Shown here piece after piece: positions 1-6,731 of a DNA stretch of 31,427 nucleotides. The notes beneath the pieces were generated by a model. It was not told where the DNA came from. It did not search any database and saw only the letters and a program-made list of their open reading frames with translations. The translations under genes were made by a program, and so were the position numbers. Numbering within the stretch: position 1 is the stretch's first letter; every line of letters begins with the position of its first letter. Source of the DNA: DASZTV01 sp036268405 (lineage in GTDB: Bacteria; Actinomycetota; Actinomycetes; JAFAQI01); NCBI GenBank assembly GCA_036268405.1, contig DATAUF010000034.1, positions 1 to 31,427 on the forward strand, read 5' to 3'.

Positions 1-75
1 CGCGACGGCGGGCGCGAGGCCCACCGCCGCGACCAGAGCGGCTGCGCCGGCGCAGAAAAGCCGGGCGCGAGTCAT
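1..75 (-). CDS. N-terminus of a secreted protein, truncated by the window edge
   Basis: An ATG at 75 opens a minus-strand frame that stays open to base 1. Its 25 visible residues are a classic Sec signal peptide: MTRAR, a hydrophobic alanine/valine core, and an AVA motif that could precede a cleavage site. It starts 13 bases after the stop of the preceding secreted barrel protein, so the two are almost certainly co-transcribed under the cobalamin riboswitch. The mature protein is not visible. In other actinobacteria the neighbour of such barrel proteins is, as I recall, a small secreted SCO2322-like or DUF4430-like protein followed by ECF transporter genes. That is an expectation from context and is not read from these bases. 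Confidence 0.72.
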   Translation of the reverse strand, partial: MTRARLFCAGAAALVAAVGLAPAVA

Positions 76-88
76 CAGGACGAGCCGG

Positions 89-1177
89 TCAGCACTTCAA
101 GGCCGGCGGGTTCGCGGAAGCGCCGCCCTTGTCGATCCACGACAGTGGACGCAGTGCGAGAGCCGCGGCGGCCTGGCTGGTGGCCAGCAGCGCCGACGCG
201 TCGTACTTGTTCTCGAACGTCACCGCGCCGCGCTCGCTCGCCTTGGCCTTGCAGCGGAGCTGGTGACTCTGGAGCCAGACGGTGGCGCGGTGCACGTTGC
301 GGTGACCCGCGACGAGGGCCTCGACCGCGATCGCCGTCGAGTTCGCGTTGCTCGGCTTGCCGTATCCGCCGTCGGCGTTCTCGTGCGTCACCAGCCAGCG
401 AAGCGCAGGCTGCGACGCCGCCGAGCCCACGGCAAGCAGCGCCTGCGCGGCGTACGCCGTCGAGTCCACGTCTTCACCGGCCGTGCATGCCGCTGCGGTG
501 TCGGTCAGCAGCTGGCTCGGGAAGCCGCCGTCGGTGCACTGCTGGGCGGCGAGGAACGCCACCGCCGCGGCATCGGGCTGACCGGCCGTCGCCGAGGAGT
601 CCGCGAGCGCAAGGACCGGCAGCGCCTCGCTGACCGTGGAGAAGAACAGAAAGTTGTCCGGCGTGCCCTCGGGGTTCTGCTGGTACTCGCCGGGCAACGC
701 GCCGCGGACCCCCTCGGTCGACGCCAGCGCCGCGACGAGGTTGACCCCGCCGAAGCTCCTGACGCTCACGTGCTGGGCTTCGGCCACGAGCATCAGCTTG
801 CCGATCGCCCCAGGGGCGTAGTCCGACGCCGACGAACCGACGTAGGACTTCACGAAGTCTTGGAGGTACTCCGTCGCGCGGGTGGCAGGCGCCTGGGCGA
901 CGCCGGCCGCGTCCATCGACAGGATCGCGTCCGCGGTCTCGCCGTAGTTGACGTAGGTGCAGGTCTTGGGCTTCTTGGCGGTGCCGCACGAGTAGCGGGA
1001 GTCGTAGTGGTTGTGATGCGTGCCGACGAGCTTGCGGGCGAGGTAGCCGGCCGCAGCGGCGGCCGGGTTCGTGGTGGTCGGTGTCGTCTTGGCAAATGCG
1101 GTGCTCGGCAGCGCGAGCGACGCGACCGCGACGCCACTCGACACCGCGATCACCGCATATCGGCGAATCGGGTTCAC
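89..1177 (-). CDS. Secreted prenyltransferase/squalene-oxidase-repeat (alpha/alpha-barrel) protein, B12-riboswitch controlled
   Basis: 362 residues from a GTG at 1177, which has a GAGGGGA ribosome site about 7 bases upstream; a longer frame to 1306 has no such support. A signal peptide ends near AFA-K (residue 29). The mature part holds repeats of the terpenoid-cyclase/prenyltransferase kind: CTDGGF (214), ENADGGYG (276) and a WLQSHQ segment (311). There are exactly six cysteines after the signal (64, 73, 214, 231, 309, 362), enough for three disulfides, and a histidine-rich HHNHYD at 54. No catalytic DXDD or zinc-binding prenyltransferase motif was seen, so it is probably a binding protein. 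The animal B12 carriers intrinsic factor and transcobalamin use the same barrel fold, and a cobalamin riboswitch lies directly upstream. I therefore infer a secreted corrinoid-binding role; the fold call is firm and the ligand is not proven. Confidence 0.82.
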   Translation of the reverse strand: MNPIRRYAVIAVSSGVAVASLALPSTAFAKTTPTTTNPAAAAAGYLARKLVGTHHNHYDSRYSCGTAKKPKTCTYVNYGETADAILSMDAAGVAQAPATRATEYLQDFVKSYVGSSASDYAPGAIGKLMLVAEAQHVSVRSFGGVNLVAALASTEGVRGALPGEYQQNPEGTPDNFLFFSTVSEALPVLALADSSATAGQPDAAAVAFLAAQQCTDGGFPSQLLTDTAAACTAGEDVDSTAYAAQALLAVGSAASQPALRWLVTHENADGGYGKPSNANSTAIAVEALVAGHRNVHRATVWLQSHQLRCKAKASERGAVTFENKYDASALLATSQAAAALALRPLSWIDKGGASANPPALKC

Positions 1178-1307
1178 GTGAGAATCCCCTCGAAAGGTGA
1201 GACGCACGGCGCAGGACCCGGAACGACACTGTGTTTGAGGCAAACCGTCTTGCGACAAACGAGACCAACAAGTTGTGACAGACGCTGTGTCGATCGGGCT
1301 CCGCACC

Positions 1308-1347
1308 GCACTCCTCGGCGGTTGTTACGGGAGCCCTCGCCGAGTGC
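1308..1347 (-). promoter_or_regulatory. Hairpin just after the B12 box, possible expression platform
   Basis: On the minus strand GCACTCGGCG (1347-1338) can pair with CGCCGAG plus GAGTGC (1320-1308), giving a 7-bp perfect stem CTCGGCG/CGCCGAG that can be lengthened with a 3-base bulge. The loop is 17 bases. It overlaps the 3' edge of the B12 box, so formation could compete with ligand-bound folding. There is no T-run, so intrinsic termination is unlikely. Confidence 0.45.
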
Positions 1348-1450
1348 GGGTATCCCGGCTCGCCCCGACGAATCGAGGCCTACGGTTGCGGGTCAGCGCC
1401 GGACTTCGACCGGCTTCCCCCACCCAAGGCGATTGCCTGCCGATCGTACT
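1340..1450 (-). ncRNA. Cobalamin (B12) riboswitch aptamer
   Basis: Read on the minus strand, 1419 to 1381 carries the conserved core GGGAAGCCGGT then GAAGTCCGGCGCTGACCCGC and AACCGTA. It is followed by a B12-box-like GAGCCGGGATACCCGC at 1361-1346. These are the class-defining blocks of the AdoCbl riboswitch family (Rfam RF00174) in their actinobacterial form. The element sits about 170 bases upstream of the GTG of the secreted barrel protein, in the same orientation. Outer boundaries are approximate because the P1 stem was not resolved by eye. Confidence 0.9.
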
Positions 1451-1460
1451 TGTCCGAGTC

Positions 1461-1482
1461 TGCGGGGGCTATAGCCCGCGCA
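1461..1482. promoter_or_regulatory. 22-bp near-perfect palindrome between divergent transcription units
   Basis: The centre GGGCTATAGCCC (1466-1477) is a perfect palindrome. The flanks TGCG and CGCA extend it to 1461-1482 with one mismatched pair. Read leftward it contains TATAGC, a plausible -10 whose start site would fall just ahead of the cobalamin aptamer. It may be an operator overlapping the riboswitch promoter, or only a hairpin. Confidence 0.35.
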
Positions 1483-1497
1483 AACACTGACAACTCA

Positions 1498-1503
1498 TAG
1501 GGT
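1498..1503 (+). promoter_or_regulatory. Leaderless -10 box (TAGGGT)
   Basis: TAGGGT lies 7 bases upstream of the GTG at 1511, which places the predicted transcription start at or next to the start codon. This spacing helps choose 1511 over the GTG at 1502. Confidence 0.5.
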
Positions 1504-1510
1504 GCGACCC

Positions 1511-1714
1511 GTGGCTTGGTTTTGGCGGTACGAGAGTGCCAGCGGTGCTCCGGTCGAGGCCGACGCGGTGCCATCGGAGTCGTTCCCGACCCAGGCTGAC
1601 GCCGAGACCTGGATCGGCGAGAGCTGGCGCGAGCTGCTCGAGGCAGGCGTCGATCAGGTGACGTTGCTCGAGGACGGCCGCGAGGTGTATGGCCCTATGG
1701 CTTTGAAGGAATAG
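1511..1714 (+). CDS. Small conserved actinobacterial protein of unknown function
   Basis: 67 residues starting MAWFWRYES. It is acidic, with FPTQADAETWIG in the middle and a DGREVYGPM tail. Short proteins of this look (W-x-W-R-Y-E start, QADAE-W centre, E-VYGPM end) recur in actinobacteria without an assigned function. I chose the GTG at 1511 because a TAGGGT box sits 7 bases upstream and the protein then begins at the conserved aromatic block; the GTG at 1502 is the alternative and adds three residues. No signal peptide or membrane segment is present, so it is likely cytosolic. It converges with the DUF3043 gene and overlaps its 3' end by 20 bp. Confidence 0.7.
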   Translation: MAWFWRYESASGAPVEADAVPSESFPTQADAETWIGESWRELLEAGVDQVTLLEDGREVYGPMALKE

Positions 1715-2246
1715 CCCCGCCGCCGCGCGCGACCTTGGGGGGTGGCCGCCGGAAGCGTCGCGGCTGCATCGCCCGCAGGAATGCGTACGACGAGATCCCG
1801 CGGACCGGCGAGGCACCGAAGCTCGCGGTCACCGCGAGCTTCGCCGTCCGACCTACCCGCGCGCTGTCGACGATGATCACGGTGAAGGCCACCAGGCTGG
1901 TCGCCGTCGCGACGTCCTCGGCGATGTTGGACTTGCTGAGAACCACCGACGCGGCCAGCGCCGCCACGATCAACACCATGAAGACCTGGCCGAACGTGAA
2001 GCGCGAGTCGACGACATCGCGGGCCAGGCGCCGTTCGGGGCCGGCGTCGCGCGGAGGCAGATGCCGTTCATCGCCGGAGCGCAGCGCCTCGTAGGCCCGC
2101 TTGCGCTCGGTCCGGTTCCGTTCCCGCTGCGCGGCGGAGGCTTCCTTGCGGTTGCCGCCCGGGCTCGGACTGCGGCGGGCCTTGCGGGCCTCGGACCGCT
2201 TGGGCGTCGGCCGACCCTTGCTTTCTTCGCGCTGAGGATCGGTCAC
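1695..2246 (-). CDS. DUF3043 membrane protein
   Basis: 183 residues. The N-terminal half is very basic (KGRPTPKRSEARKARR, then many R/K). It contains the family block SGDERHLPPRDAGPERR near residue 60, then RDVVDSRFT. Two membrane segments follow (about 85-103 and 110-126) before a basic tail. This layout is typical of the actinobacterial DUF3043 family, whose role is unknown. The GTG start has no Shine-Dalgarno but does have TAGACT 7 bases upstream, so the mRNA is probably leaderless. In M. tuberculosis a similar gene (Rv2206, from memory) also lies near the glycerate kinase and HesB genes. Confidence 0.85.
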   Translation of the reverse strand: MTDPQREESKGRPTPKRSEARKARRSPSPGGNRKEASAAQRERNRTERKRAYEALRSGDERHLPPRDAGPERRLARDVVDSRFTFGQVFMVLIVAALAASVVLSKSNIAEDVATATSLVAFTVIIVDSARVGRTAKLAVTASFGASPVRGISSYAFLRAMQPRRFRRPPPKVARGGGAIPSKP

Positions 2247-2253
2247 GGCAGGG

Positions 2254-2259
2254 AGTCTA
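2254..2259 (-). promoter_or_regulatory. Leaderless -10 box (TAGACT)
   Basis: On the minus strand TAGACT is followed by 7 bases and then the GTG of the DUF3043 gene at 2246. No ribosome site is visible in the gap. Confidence 0.5.
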
Positions 2260-2312
2260 CGAAGGGTTTTCCGCCTGCGGGGAAGCGCTCAGCCGCCATT
2301 CAGCAACGCGAC

Positions 2313-2318
2313 TACGCT
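2313..2318 (+). promoter_or_regulatory. Leaderless -10 box (TACGCT) of the psp operon
   Basis: TACGCT, then 6 bases (GACACC), then the ATG of pspA at 2325. No Shine-Dalgarno is visible. Confidence 0.5.
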
Positions 2319-2324
2319 GACACC

Positions 2325-3101
2325 ATGGGTATGGGTCGGCGGTTGTCCTTAATCGTGAAGTCCAAGGCGAGCAAGCTCCTCGACAAGCATGAGGATCCTC
2401 GCGAGACGCTCGACTACTCGTATGAGAAGCAGCTCGAGCTCCTGACGAAGGTGCGTCGGGGCATGGCCGACGTCGCCACGAGCCGCAAGCGCATCGAGAT
2501 CCAGATGCAGACGGTGCAGGCGAGCGCCGACAAGCTGCAGACGCAGGCTCAGCAGGCGGTCACCGCCGGGCGTGACGACCTCGCCCGCGAGGCGCTGACC
2601 CGCCGTGCGACCGCCAACCAGCAGCTCGCCGACCTGCAGACCCAGCACGCGCAGCTGCAGGCCGAGGAGGAGAAGCTCACCGGAGCCACGCAGAAGCTGC
2701 AGGCCAAGGTCGACGCCTTCCGTACCCAGAAGGAGACCATCAAGGCGACGTACACCGCCGCCGAGGCCCAGACCAAGATCGGCGAGGCGGTCTCCGGCAT
2801 CTCCGAGGAGATGGGCGACGTCGGCATGGCGATGCAGCGCGCCCAGGACAAGACCACCGAGATGCAGGCGCGGGCAGGCGCCGTCGACGAGCTGATCGCC
2901 TCGGGCGCGCTCGACGACGCGACGATCCCCGGCGGCAAGGACGACATCCAGGCCGAGCTGGACCGTACGTCGGCGAACACCGACGTGGAGCTCGAGCTCG
3001 CCAAGCTGAAAGGCGCGCTTCCGGCCGGCAGTGCGCCGGCGGCGATCGAAGGCGACGCCGCATCAGCCGCGCCCGCGCCGGCGCCGGAGGCGACGTCATG
3101 A
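2325..3101 (+). CDS. pspA: PspA/IM30 (ESCRT-III-like) membrane-stress protein
   Basis: 258 residues, nearly all helical. MGMGRRLSLIVKSK gives an amphipathic start, and then come HEDPRETLDYSYEKQLELL and long heptad-rich coiled coils (about 30-200) typical of PspA/Vipp1. An acidic, alanine/proline-rich tail (EGDAASAAPAPAPE) is characteristic of actinobacterial versions. Family members bind stressed cytoplasmic membrane from the inside and assemble into scaffolds. The frame is open further upstream, but ATG 2325 begins the homologous part and has a TACGCT box 6 bases before it. It is the first gene of a tightly coupled operon: its TGA overlaps the ATG of pspAA. Confidence 0.93.
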   Translation: MGMGRRLSLIVKSKASKLLDKHEDPRETLDYSYEKQLELLTKVRRGMADVATSRKRIEIQMQTVQASADKLQTQAQQAVTAGRDDLAREALTRRATANQQLADLQTQHAQLQAEEEKLTGATQKLQAKVDAFRTQKETIKATYTAAEAQTKIGEAVSGISEEMGDVGMAMQRAQDKTTEMQARAGAVDELIASGALDDATIPGGKDDIQAELDRTSANTDVELELAKLKGALPAGSAPAAIEGDAASAAPAPAPEATS

Positions 3102-3376
3102 TCGTGCGCATCCTGGGCGAGGGCCAGCTCGAGGTGCCCGACTCCTCGCATGACGCGCTCAACGAGCTCGACGCAGCACTGCAGGTCGCCTGTGAGGCCG
3201 ACGATGCCGAGGCGTTCGACGGCGCGCTCGGCGACCTGCTCGCGAAGGTCCGCGAGGTCGGCACGCCGCTGCCGGACGAGCAGATCGTGCCGTCGGAGCT
3301 GATCCTGCCGTCGGCGGACGCCTCGCTCGCCGAGGTCAAGGCACTACTGACAGATGAAGGGCTGATCCCCGACTAA
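3098..3376 (+). CDS. pspAA: PspA-associated protein PspAA
   Basis: 92 residues starting MIVRILGEGQLEVP, the usual opening of PspAA, a small alpha/beta domain protein encoded beside pspA in actinobacteria. A central acidic helix region (LNELDAALQVACEADD) and a C-terminal LLTDEGLIPD complete the family pattern. It has no signal or membrane segment and presumably acts with PspA at the inner membrane face. Its ATG overlaps the pspA stop (ATGA), and its TAA shares one base with the htpX ATG, indicating translational coupling. Confidence 0.9.
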   Translation: MIVRILGEGQLEVPDSSHDALNELDAALQVACEADDAEAFDGALGDLLAKVREVGTPLPDEQIVPSELILPSADASLAEVKALLTDEGLIPD

Positions 3377-4314
3377 TGAGCGCTACCCGAATCAAGCCGG
3401 ACCACAGCCTCACCGCCCGGATGACGTTCACGATCTTCCTGATCGGCGCGCTGTACGTCGCCGTCATGGCATTGCTGATCGGCTACGGCGTCAACGCCGG
3501 CGCGGTCATCGTGATCGCCGTGATCGTGCTGTTCTGCCAGTACTGGTTCTCCGACCGCATCGCGCTCTACGCGATGCATGGGCGCGTCGTCACGCCGGAG
3601 GAGGCGCCTGAGCTGCACGGCATCGTGGACCGGCTGTGCGCGCTCGCCGACATGCCGAAGCCGAAGGTGGCGATCGCCAACACCGACATCCCCAACGCCT
3701 TTGCCACGGGGCGCAGCCCCAACCGGGCGGTTGTCTGCGCGACCAGCGGCATCATGCGGCGCCTCGACAACGACGAGCTCGAGGGCGTGCTGTCGCACGA
3801 GCTCTCGCACGTCGCGCACCGCGACGTTGCGGTGATGACCGTTGCGTCGTTCCTCGGTGTCGCTGCCGGTCTCGTGACCCGGTTCGTCTTCTACAGCGAG
3901 ATGTTCGGCATGGGCGGCGGCTTCGGCGGCGGCAACCGAAACAACAACAACAGCCAGGACAACTCCGCGGCCATCATGGCCGGCGTGATGCTGGTGTCGA
4001 TGGTTGTCTACGCGATCTCCTTCCTGCTGACCCGGGCGCTTTCGCGCTACCGCGAGCTCGCTGCCGACCGCGCCGGTGCCATCCTCACCGGCCGGCCGTC
4101 GGAGCTGGCCTCCGCATTGCAGAAGATCACCGGCGAGATGGCGCGGATCCCCACGCACGATCTGCGTTCGGCGGAGCCGTTCAACGCCTTCTTCTTCACC
4201 CCGGCGCTGGCCAACGGGTTCTCGATCTCCTCGCTGTTCTCGACGCACCCGTCGCTGGAGAAGCGGCTCGCGCAGCTCGCCGAGATCTCCACCGAGCTCG
4301 GCCAGCCGGCTTAA
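3376..4314 (+). CDS. htpX: Membrane zinc metalloprotease HtpX (M48)
   Basis: 312 residues. Two N-terminal membrane helices (about 15-56) precede the M48 domain. The zinc motif HELSH is at 141-145 and the third ligand is the glutamate in RELAADRAGA (about 227). Two further hydrophobic segments lie between, separated by a glycine/asparagine-rich stretch at 178-193 that should be a flexible loop. The ending FSTHPSLEKRLAQL is typical of HtpX. The family degrades misfolded or damaged membrane proteins, facing the cytosol. Position inside a psp operon supports a membrane-quality-control role. The start overlaps the pspAA stop by one base. Confidence 0.95.
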   Translation: MSATRIKPDHSLTARMTFTIFLIGALYVAVMALLIGYGVNAGAVIVIAVIVLFCQYWFSDRIALYAMHGRVVTPEEAPELHGIVDRLCALADMPKPKVAIANTDIPNAFATGRSPNRAVVCATSGIMRRLDNDELEGVLSHELSHVAHRDVAVMTVASFLGVAAGLVTRFVFYSEMFGMGGGFGGGNRNNNNSQDNSAAIMAGVMLVSMVVYAISFLLTRALSRYRELAADRAGAILTGRPSELASALQKITGEMARIPTHDLRSAEPFNAFFFTPALANGFSISSLFSTHPSLEKRLAQLAEISTELGQPA

Positions 4315-4327
4315 GAAGCCAGGACGC

Positions 4328-4906
4328 ATGGGACTGCTCGACACCGTTCTCGGGCGGAGCAAGCCGGCCAAGCCGAACCTCGACGACCTGTTCGCGCTTC
4401 CCGGCGCGGCGGTGACGTTGCAGGCAGCCGCGGACCTATTGCCGACCGGCGTCGGTTCGGTCTGCGTGAAGCCCGCCGATGGCAACGCGTTCGCCGGTCT
4501 GGGCGAGCAGATGCAGCAGATCCTCGCGATCGACGACGAGACCGGCACGGCGAAGTACGAGCAGTCGACCGACTCGTTCGGGTTCAGCTGGCTGACGCGG
4601 CGTACGACGCCCGATGACGTCTCCGGACTGATCACCGACCTGCACACCGTCAACTCCACGCTCGACGCCGCGGGCTTCGGTCCTGCGCTGCTGTGCACGC
4701 TGGTCGCGTTCAGCGACGGGAAGGCGCCGACCCTCGGTCTGATCTATCTCTACAAGCGCGGCACCTGGTACCCGTTCGCGCCGACCGGCAAGGACAAGCG
4801 CGACAACATGCGCGAGATGCAGGTCAAGGCGCAGCTCGGCGACGACCTCAAGGTCGAGCCCGACTTATCCCGGTGGTTCCCGGTATGGGGAGCGCCCGGG
4901 TTGTGA
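4328..4906 (+). CDS. pspAB: PspA-associated protein PspAB
   Basis: 192 residues starting MGLLDTVLGRSKPAKPNLDDLFALP, the hallmark opening of PspAB. Later blocks FGFSWLTRR, LLCTLVAF and the ending KVEPDLSRWFPVWGAPGL also match the family. No enzymatic motif is evident, and it is predicted cytosolic. AGGA about 4 bases before the ATG at 4328 is the ribosome site. It lies 13 bases after htpX and its TGA overlaps the likely GTG of the next gene, so it belongs to the same operon. The exact biochemical function is not known to me. Confidence 0.9.
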   Translation: MGLLDTVLGRSKPAKPNLDDLFALPGAAVTLQAAADLLPTGVGSVCVKPADGNAFAGLGEQMQQILAIDDETGTAKYEQSTDSFGFSWLTRRTTPDDVSGLITDLHTVNSTLDAAGFGPALLCTLVAFSDGKAPTLGLIYLYKRGTWYPFAPTGKDKRDNMREMQVKAQLGDDLKVEPDLSRWFPVWGAPGL

Positions 4907-5592
4907 TCGATCTCTTGGGGGTGGTGACGGCGACGCCGTCACCGACGCCGTCTCCTGCGCTTCCACACGTGCTTCAGCGCTTCGAGCCGACACTGCACCA
5001 CTTCGGGTACGGCGCCGTTGCGCTTGCGCTCTTCATCGAGAACATGGGGATCCCCCTGCCCGGCCAGCTCGTGCTGATCGCGGCTGCGGTCTACGCGGGC
5101 ACCGGCAGCCTCAACATCGTGGCGGTCGGCATCGTCGGTCTTGTGGCAACCATCGCCGGCAGCGGGATCGGGTACGTCATCGGCGTCTACGGCGGTCGCC
5201 CACTCGTCGAGCGCTACGGCAAGTACGTCCTGCTCACCGCGGACCGCCTGGACAAGGCCGAGGCGTTCTTCAACAAGCGCGGCTGGCTGGTCCTGCTGGT
5301 CGGCCGCTTCATCGACGGCGTACGTCAGGCGATGGGAATCCTTGCCGGCATCTCCGACATGACGTTTCGCCGATTTGCGATGTTCACCAGTCTCGGCGCG
5401 GTCATCTGGGTGGGATTCTGGACCGTGCTCAGCGATGCGGCGGGCAACCACATCACCACGATCATCAAGTACGCCGGGTACTTTGCGGCGGCCGTTGCGG
5501 TGGTGTTGGTTGTGCTGATCGTGCGGATGATCGTGAGAGCACGCCGCCGGACAGCGTTGCTACAGCAATCGTCACAAGCGCCCCAAGGATGA
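4903..5592 (+). CDS. DedA-family membrane protein (SNARE-associated/VTT domain)
   Basis: 229 residues. The conserved DedA opening ALFIENMGIPLPGQ is near residue 45, followed by GSGIGYVIGVYGGRP and the VGRFIDGVRQAMGILAG block that matches the DedA basic motif. A final hydrophobic helix and a basic tail (VRARRRT) end the protein. DedA proteins are linked to phospholipid (undecaprenyl-phosphate, PE) translocation and envelope homeostasis. GTG 4903 makes a GTGA overlap with the pspAB stop; an in-frame ATG at 4885 would add six residues. Its last 128 bases are also the 3' end of the antiporter gene on the other strand. Being attached to a psp operon fits a membrane-stress role. Confidence 0.88.
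   Translation: MIDLLGVVTATPSPTPSPALPHVLQRFEPTLHHFGYGAVALALFIENMGIPLPGQLVLIAAAVYAGTGSLNIVAVGIVGLVATIAGSGIGYVIGVYGGRPLVERYGKYVLLTADRLDKAEAFFNKRGWLVLLVGRFIDGVRQAMGILAGISDMTFRRFAMFTSLGAVIWVGFWTVLSDAAGNHITTIIKYAGYFAAAVAVVLVVLIVRMIVRARRRTALLQQSSQAPQG
5465..5592. other. 128-bp tail-to-tail coding overlap (dedA / antiporter)
   Basis: The dedA frame ends with TGA at 5590-5592 and the antiporter frame ends at 5465-5467 on the opposite strand. The shared part encodes the last membrane helix of DedA on one strand. On the other it encodes the end of the last antiporter helix plus its tail. Confidence 0.8.
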
Positions 5593-6646
5593 GCGCGGCC
5601 GGCTGACCGGGCGCGAGTAGTCCGCGCTGCACGCCGAGTGTCGCGGCGGCGACCGGGACGCCGAGCTGGGCAGAGCACAGCGCGCCGACCGCGACGGGTT
5701 GTTTCGTCAGTCGCATCACCGCATGTGTGAGGACCGCGCCGGCCCCGAGGACCACGCCGAGCAGGAGGTACTTCGGGTGGCTGCCGAGGCTGCGGATCTC
5801 CAGTGATGCGCCCAGCCAGACGAAGAACAGCGGCCCGAGGAAGCCCTCGGTGAGAGCGAACAGCTGCTTGGCGAGCCGTCGCGGCTCACCCACCGCGGCC
5901 AGCGCAATCCCGAAGCTGAAGCCGGCGAGCATGATCGACACATGGGTCTTCGTCGCGACGGCGGCGAGTGAGAACAGGATCGCGAGGCTGATCCGCAGCT
6001 CGAGCGCGAACGAGCGCTCCTCGGACAGCTCGTGCACCCGGTGCCGCCAGCCGCGCTTCTCGACGTAGCTGAGGGCGACGAACAGCACACCGGCGCAAGC
6101 GATGACGGCAAGGGCACCGAGGGAGGCCCTGGCGGCGCGGGAGGGATCGATCGCCAATGGCAGGGCAACGATGCATGCGGCGTCCGCGACCGCGATCTGC
6201 GGAAGCGCGCCGACGATCGCATCGCCGGTGAGCCCGAGCGAGTCGACGATGGGCAGGACCAGCGCGGCGGACGACGAGGCCATCAGCACCGCGTAGAGCG
6301 CCGTGTGGCCGGTGCCGAACCCGTGGGAGATCGCGAACGCGAGCGGGACGGAGACCACGCCGACGCCAGCCGCGCGCAGCACTCCGCTACGCAGCGAGTT
6401 GATGATTGCCGGGTTGCGGACCGGTACGTGGGAGCCCGCGACGAACATGACGAGGGCGAACCCGATGTCGGCAAGCAGCGTGAATGTCGGGTCGGACGCG
6501 TGCAGTGTGCTGGTGCCGGTCGGGCCGAGCAGGACGCCTGCCGCCAGCTCGCCGATCACGACCGGCAGGTGCCACTGCTTGGGCAGCGCGAGCAGCGGTC
6601 CGAAGATCCCGACCGCGACGATCAGCGCCAGCGTCGCGAACGACAT
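5465..6646 (-). CDS. CPA2-type cation:proton antiporter (Kef-like)
   Basis: 393 residues with about ten to twelve hydrophobic helices. The N-terminal signature LPVVIGELAAGVLLGPTG is diagnostic of the monovalent cation:proton antiporter-2 family, and MLAGFSFGIALAA and GFLGPLFFVWLGAS lie in the second half. No RCK/TrkA-N domain follows, so it is the membrane unit alone. It probably exchanges Na+ or K+ for H+. ATG 6646 is preceded by a strong GGAGGG site 5 bases away; an in-frame upstream start at 6706 is unnecessary. The C-terminus past the last helix (SRSSARSAQ, then proline-rich) is encoded antisense to dedA. Confidence 0.9.
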   Translation of the reverse strand: MSFATLALIVAVGIFGPLLALPKQWHLPVVIGELAAGVLLGPTGTSTLHASDPTFTLLADIGFALVMFVAGSHVPVRNPAIINSLRSGVLRAAGVGVVSVPLAFAISHGFGTGHTALYAVLMASSSAALVLPIVDSLGLTGDAIVGALPQIAVADAACIVALPLAIDPSRAARASLGALAVIACAGVLFVALSYVEKRGWRHRVHELSEERSFALELRISLAILFSLAAVATKTHVSIMLAGFSFGIALAAVGEPRRLAKQLFALTEGFLGPLFFVWLGASLEIRSLGSHPKYLLLGVVLGAGAVLTHAVMRLTKQPVAVGALCSAQLGVPVAAATLGVQRGLLAPGQPAALILGALVTIAVATLSGGVLSRSSARSAQPTPPQRPPQSTRRT

Positions 6647-6731
6647 CGGTTCCCTCCCGATTACCCCCACGGAAGTATCGCGCCGCGGGGCGATCGTTGA
6701 CCGCACCCTCGCGGCTCATCAGGATCACCGC

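Noticed and set aside
1178..1306. N-terminal extension of the barrel protein to a start at 1306
   Set aside because: It would translate part of the riboswitch leader and hide the signal peptide; GTG 1177 has a ribosome site.
263..1474. 403-residue plus-strand open frame over the barrel gene
   Set aside because: Arginine-rich composition typical of an antisense shadow in GC-rich DNA; the minus strand carries a signal peptide and repeat motifs and the riboswitch faces that way.
3373..4698. 441-residue minus-strand open frame over htpX and pspAB
   Set aside because: Antisense shadow of two strongly recognised genes; low-complexity H/R/D/V composition.
6303..6731. Upstream in-frame extension of the secreted propeller-like gene
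   Set aside because: It would lie antisense within the antiporter gene and bury a good signal peptide that starts at 6732.
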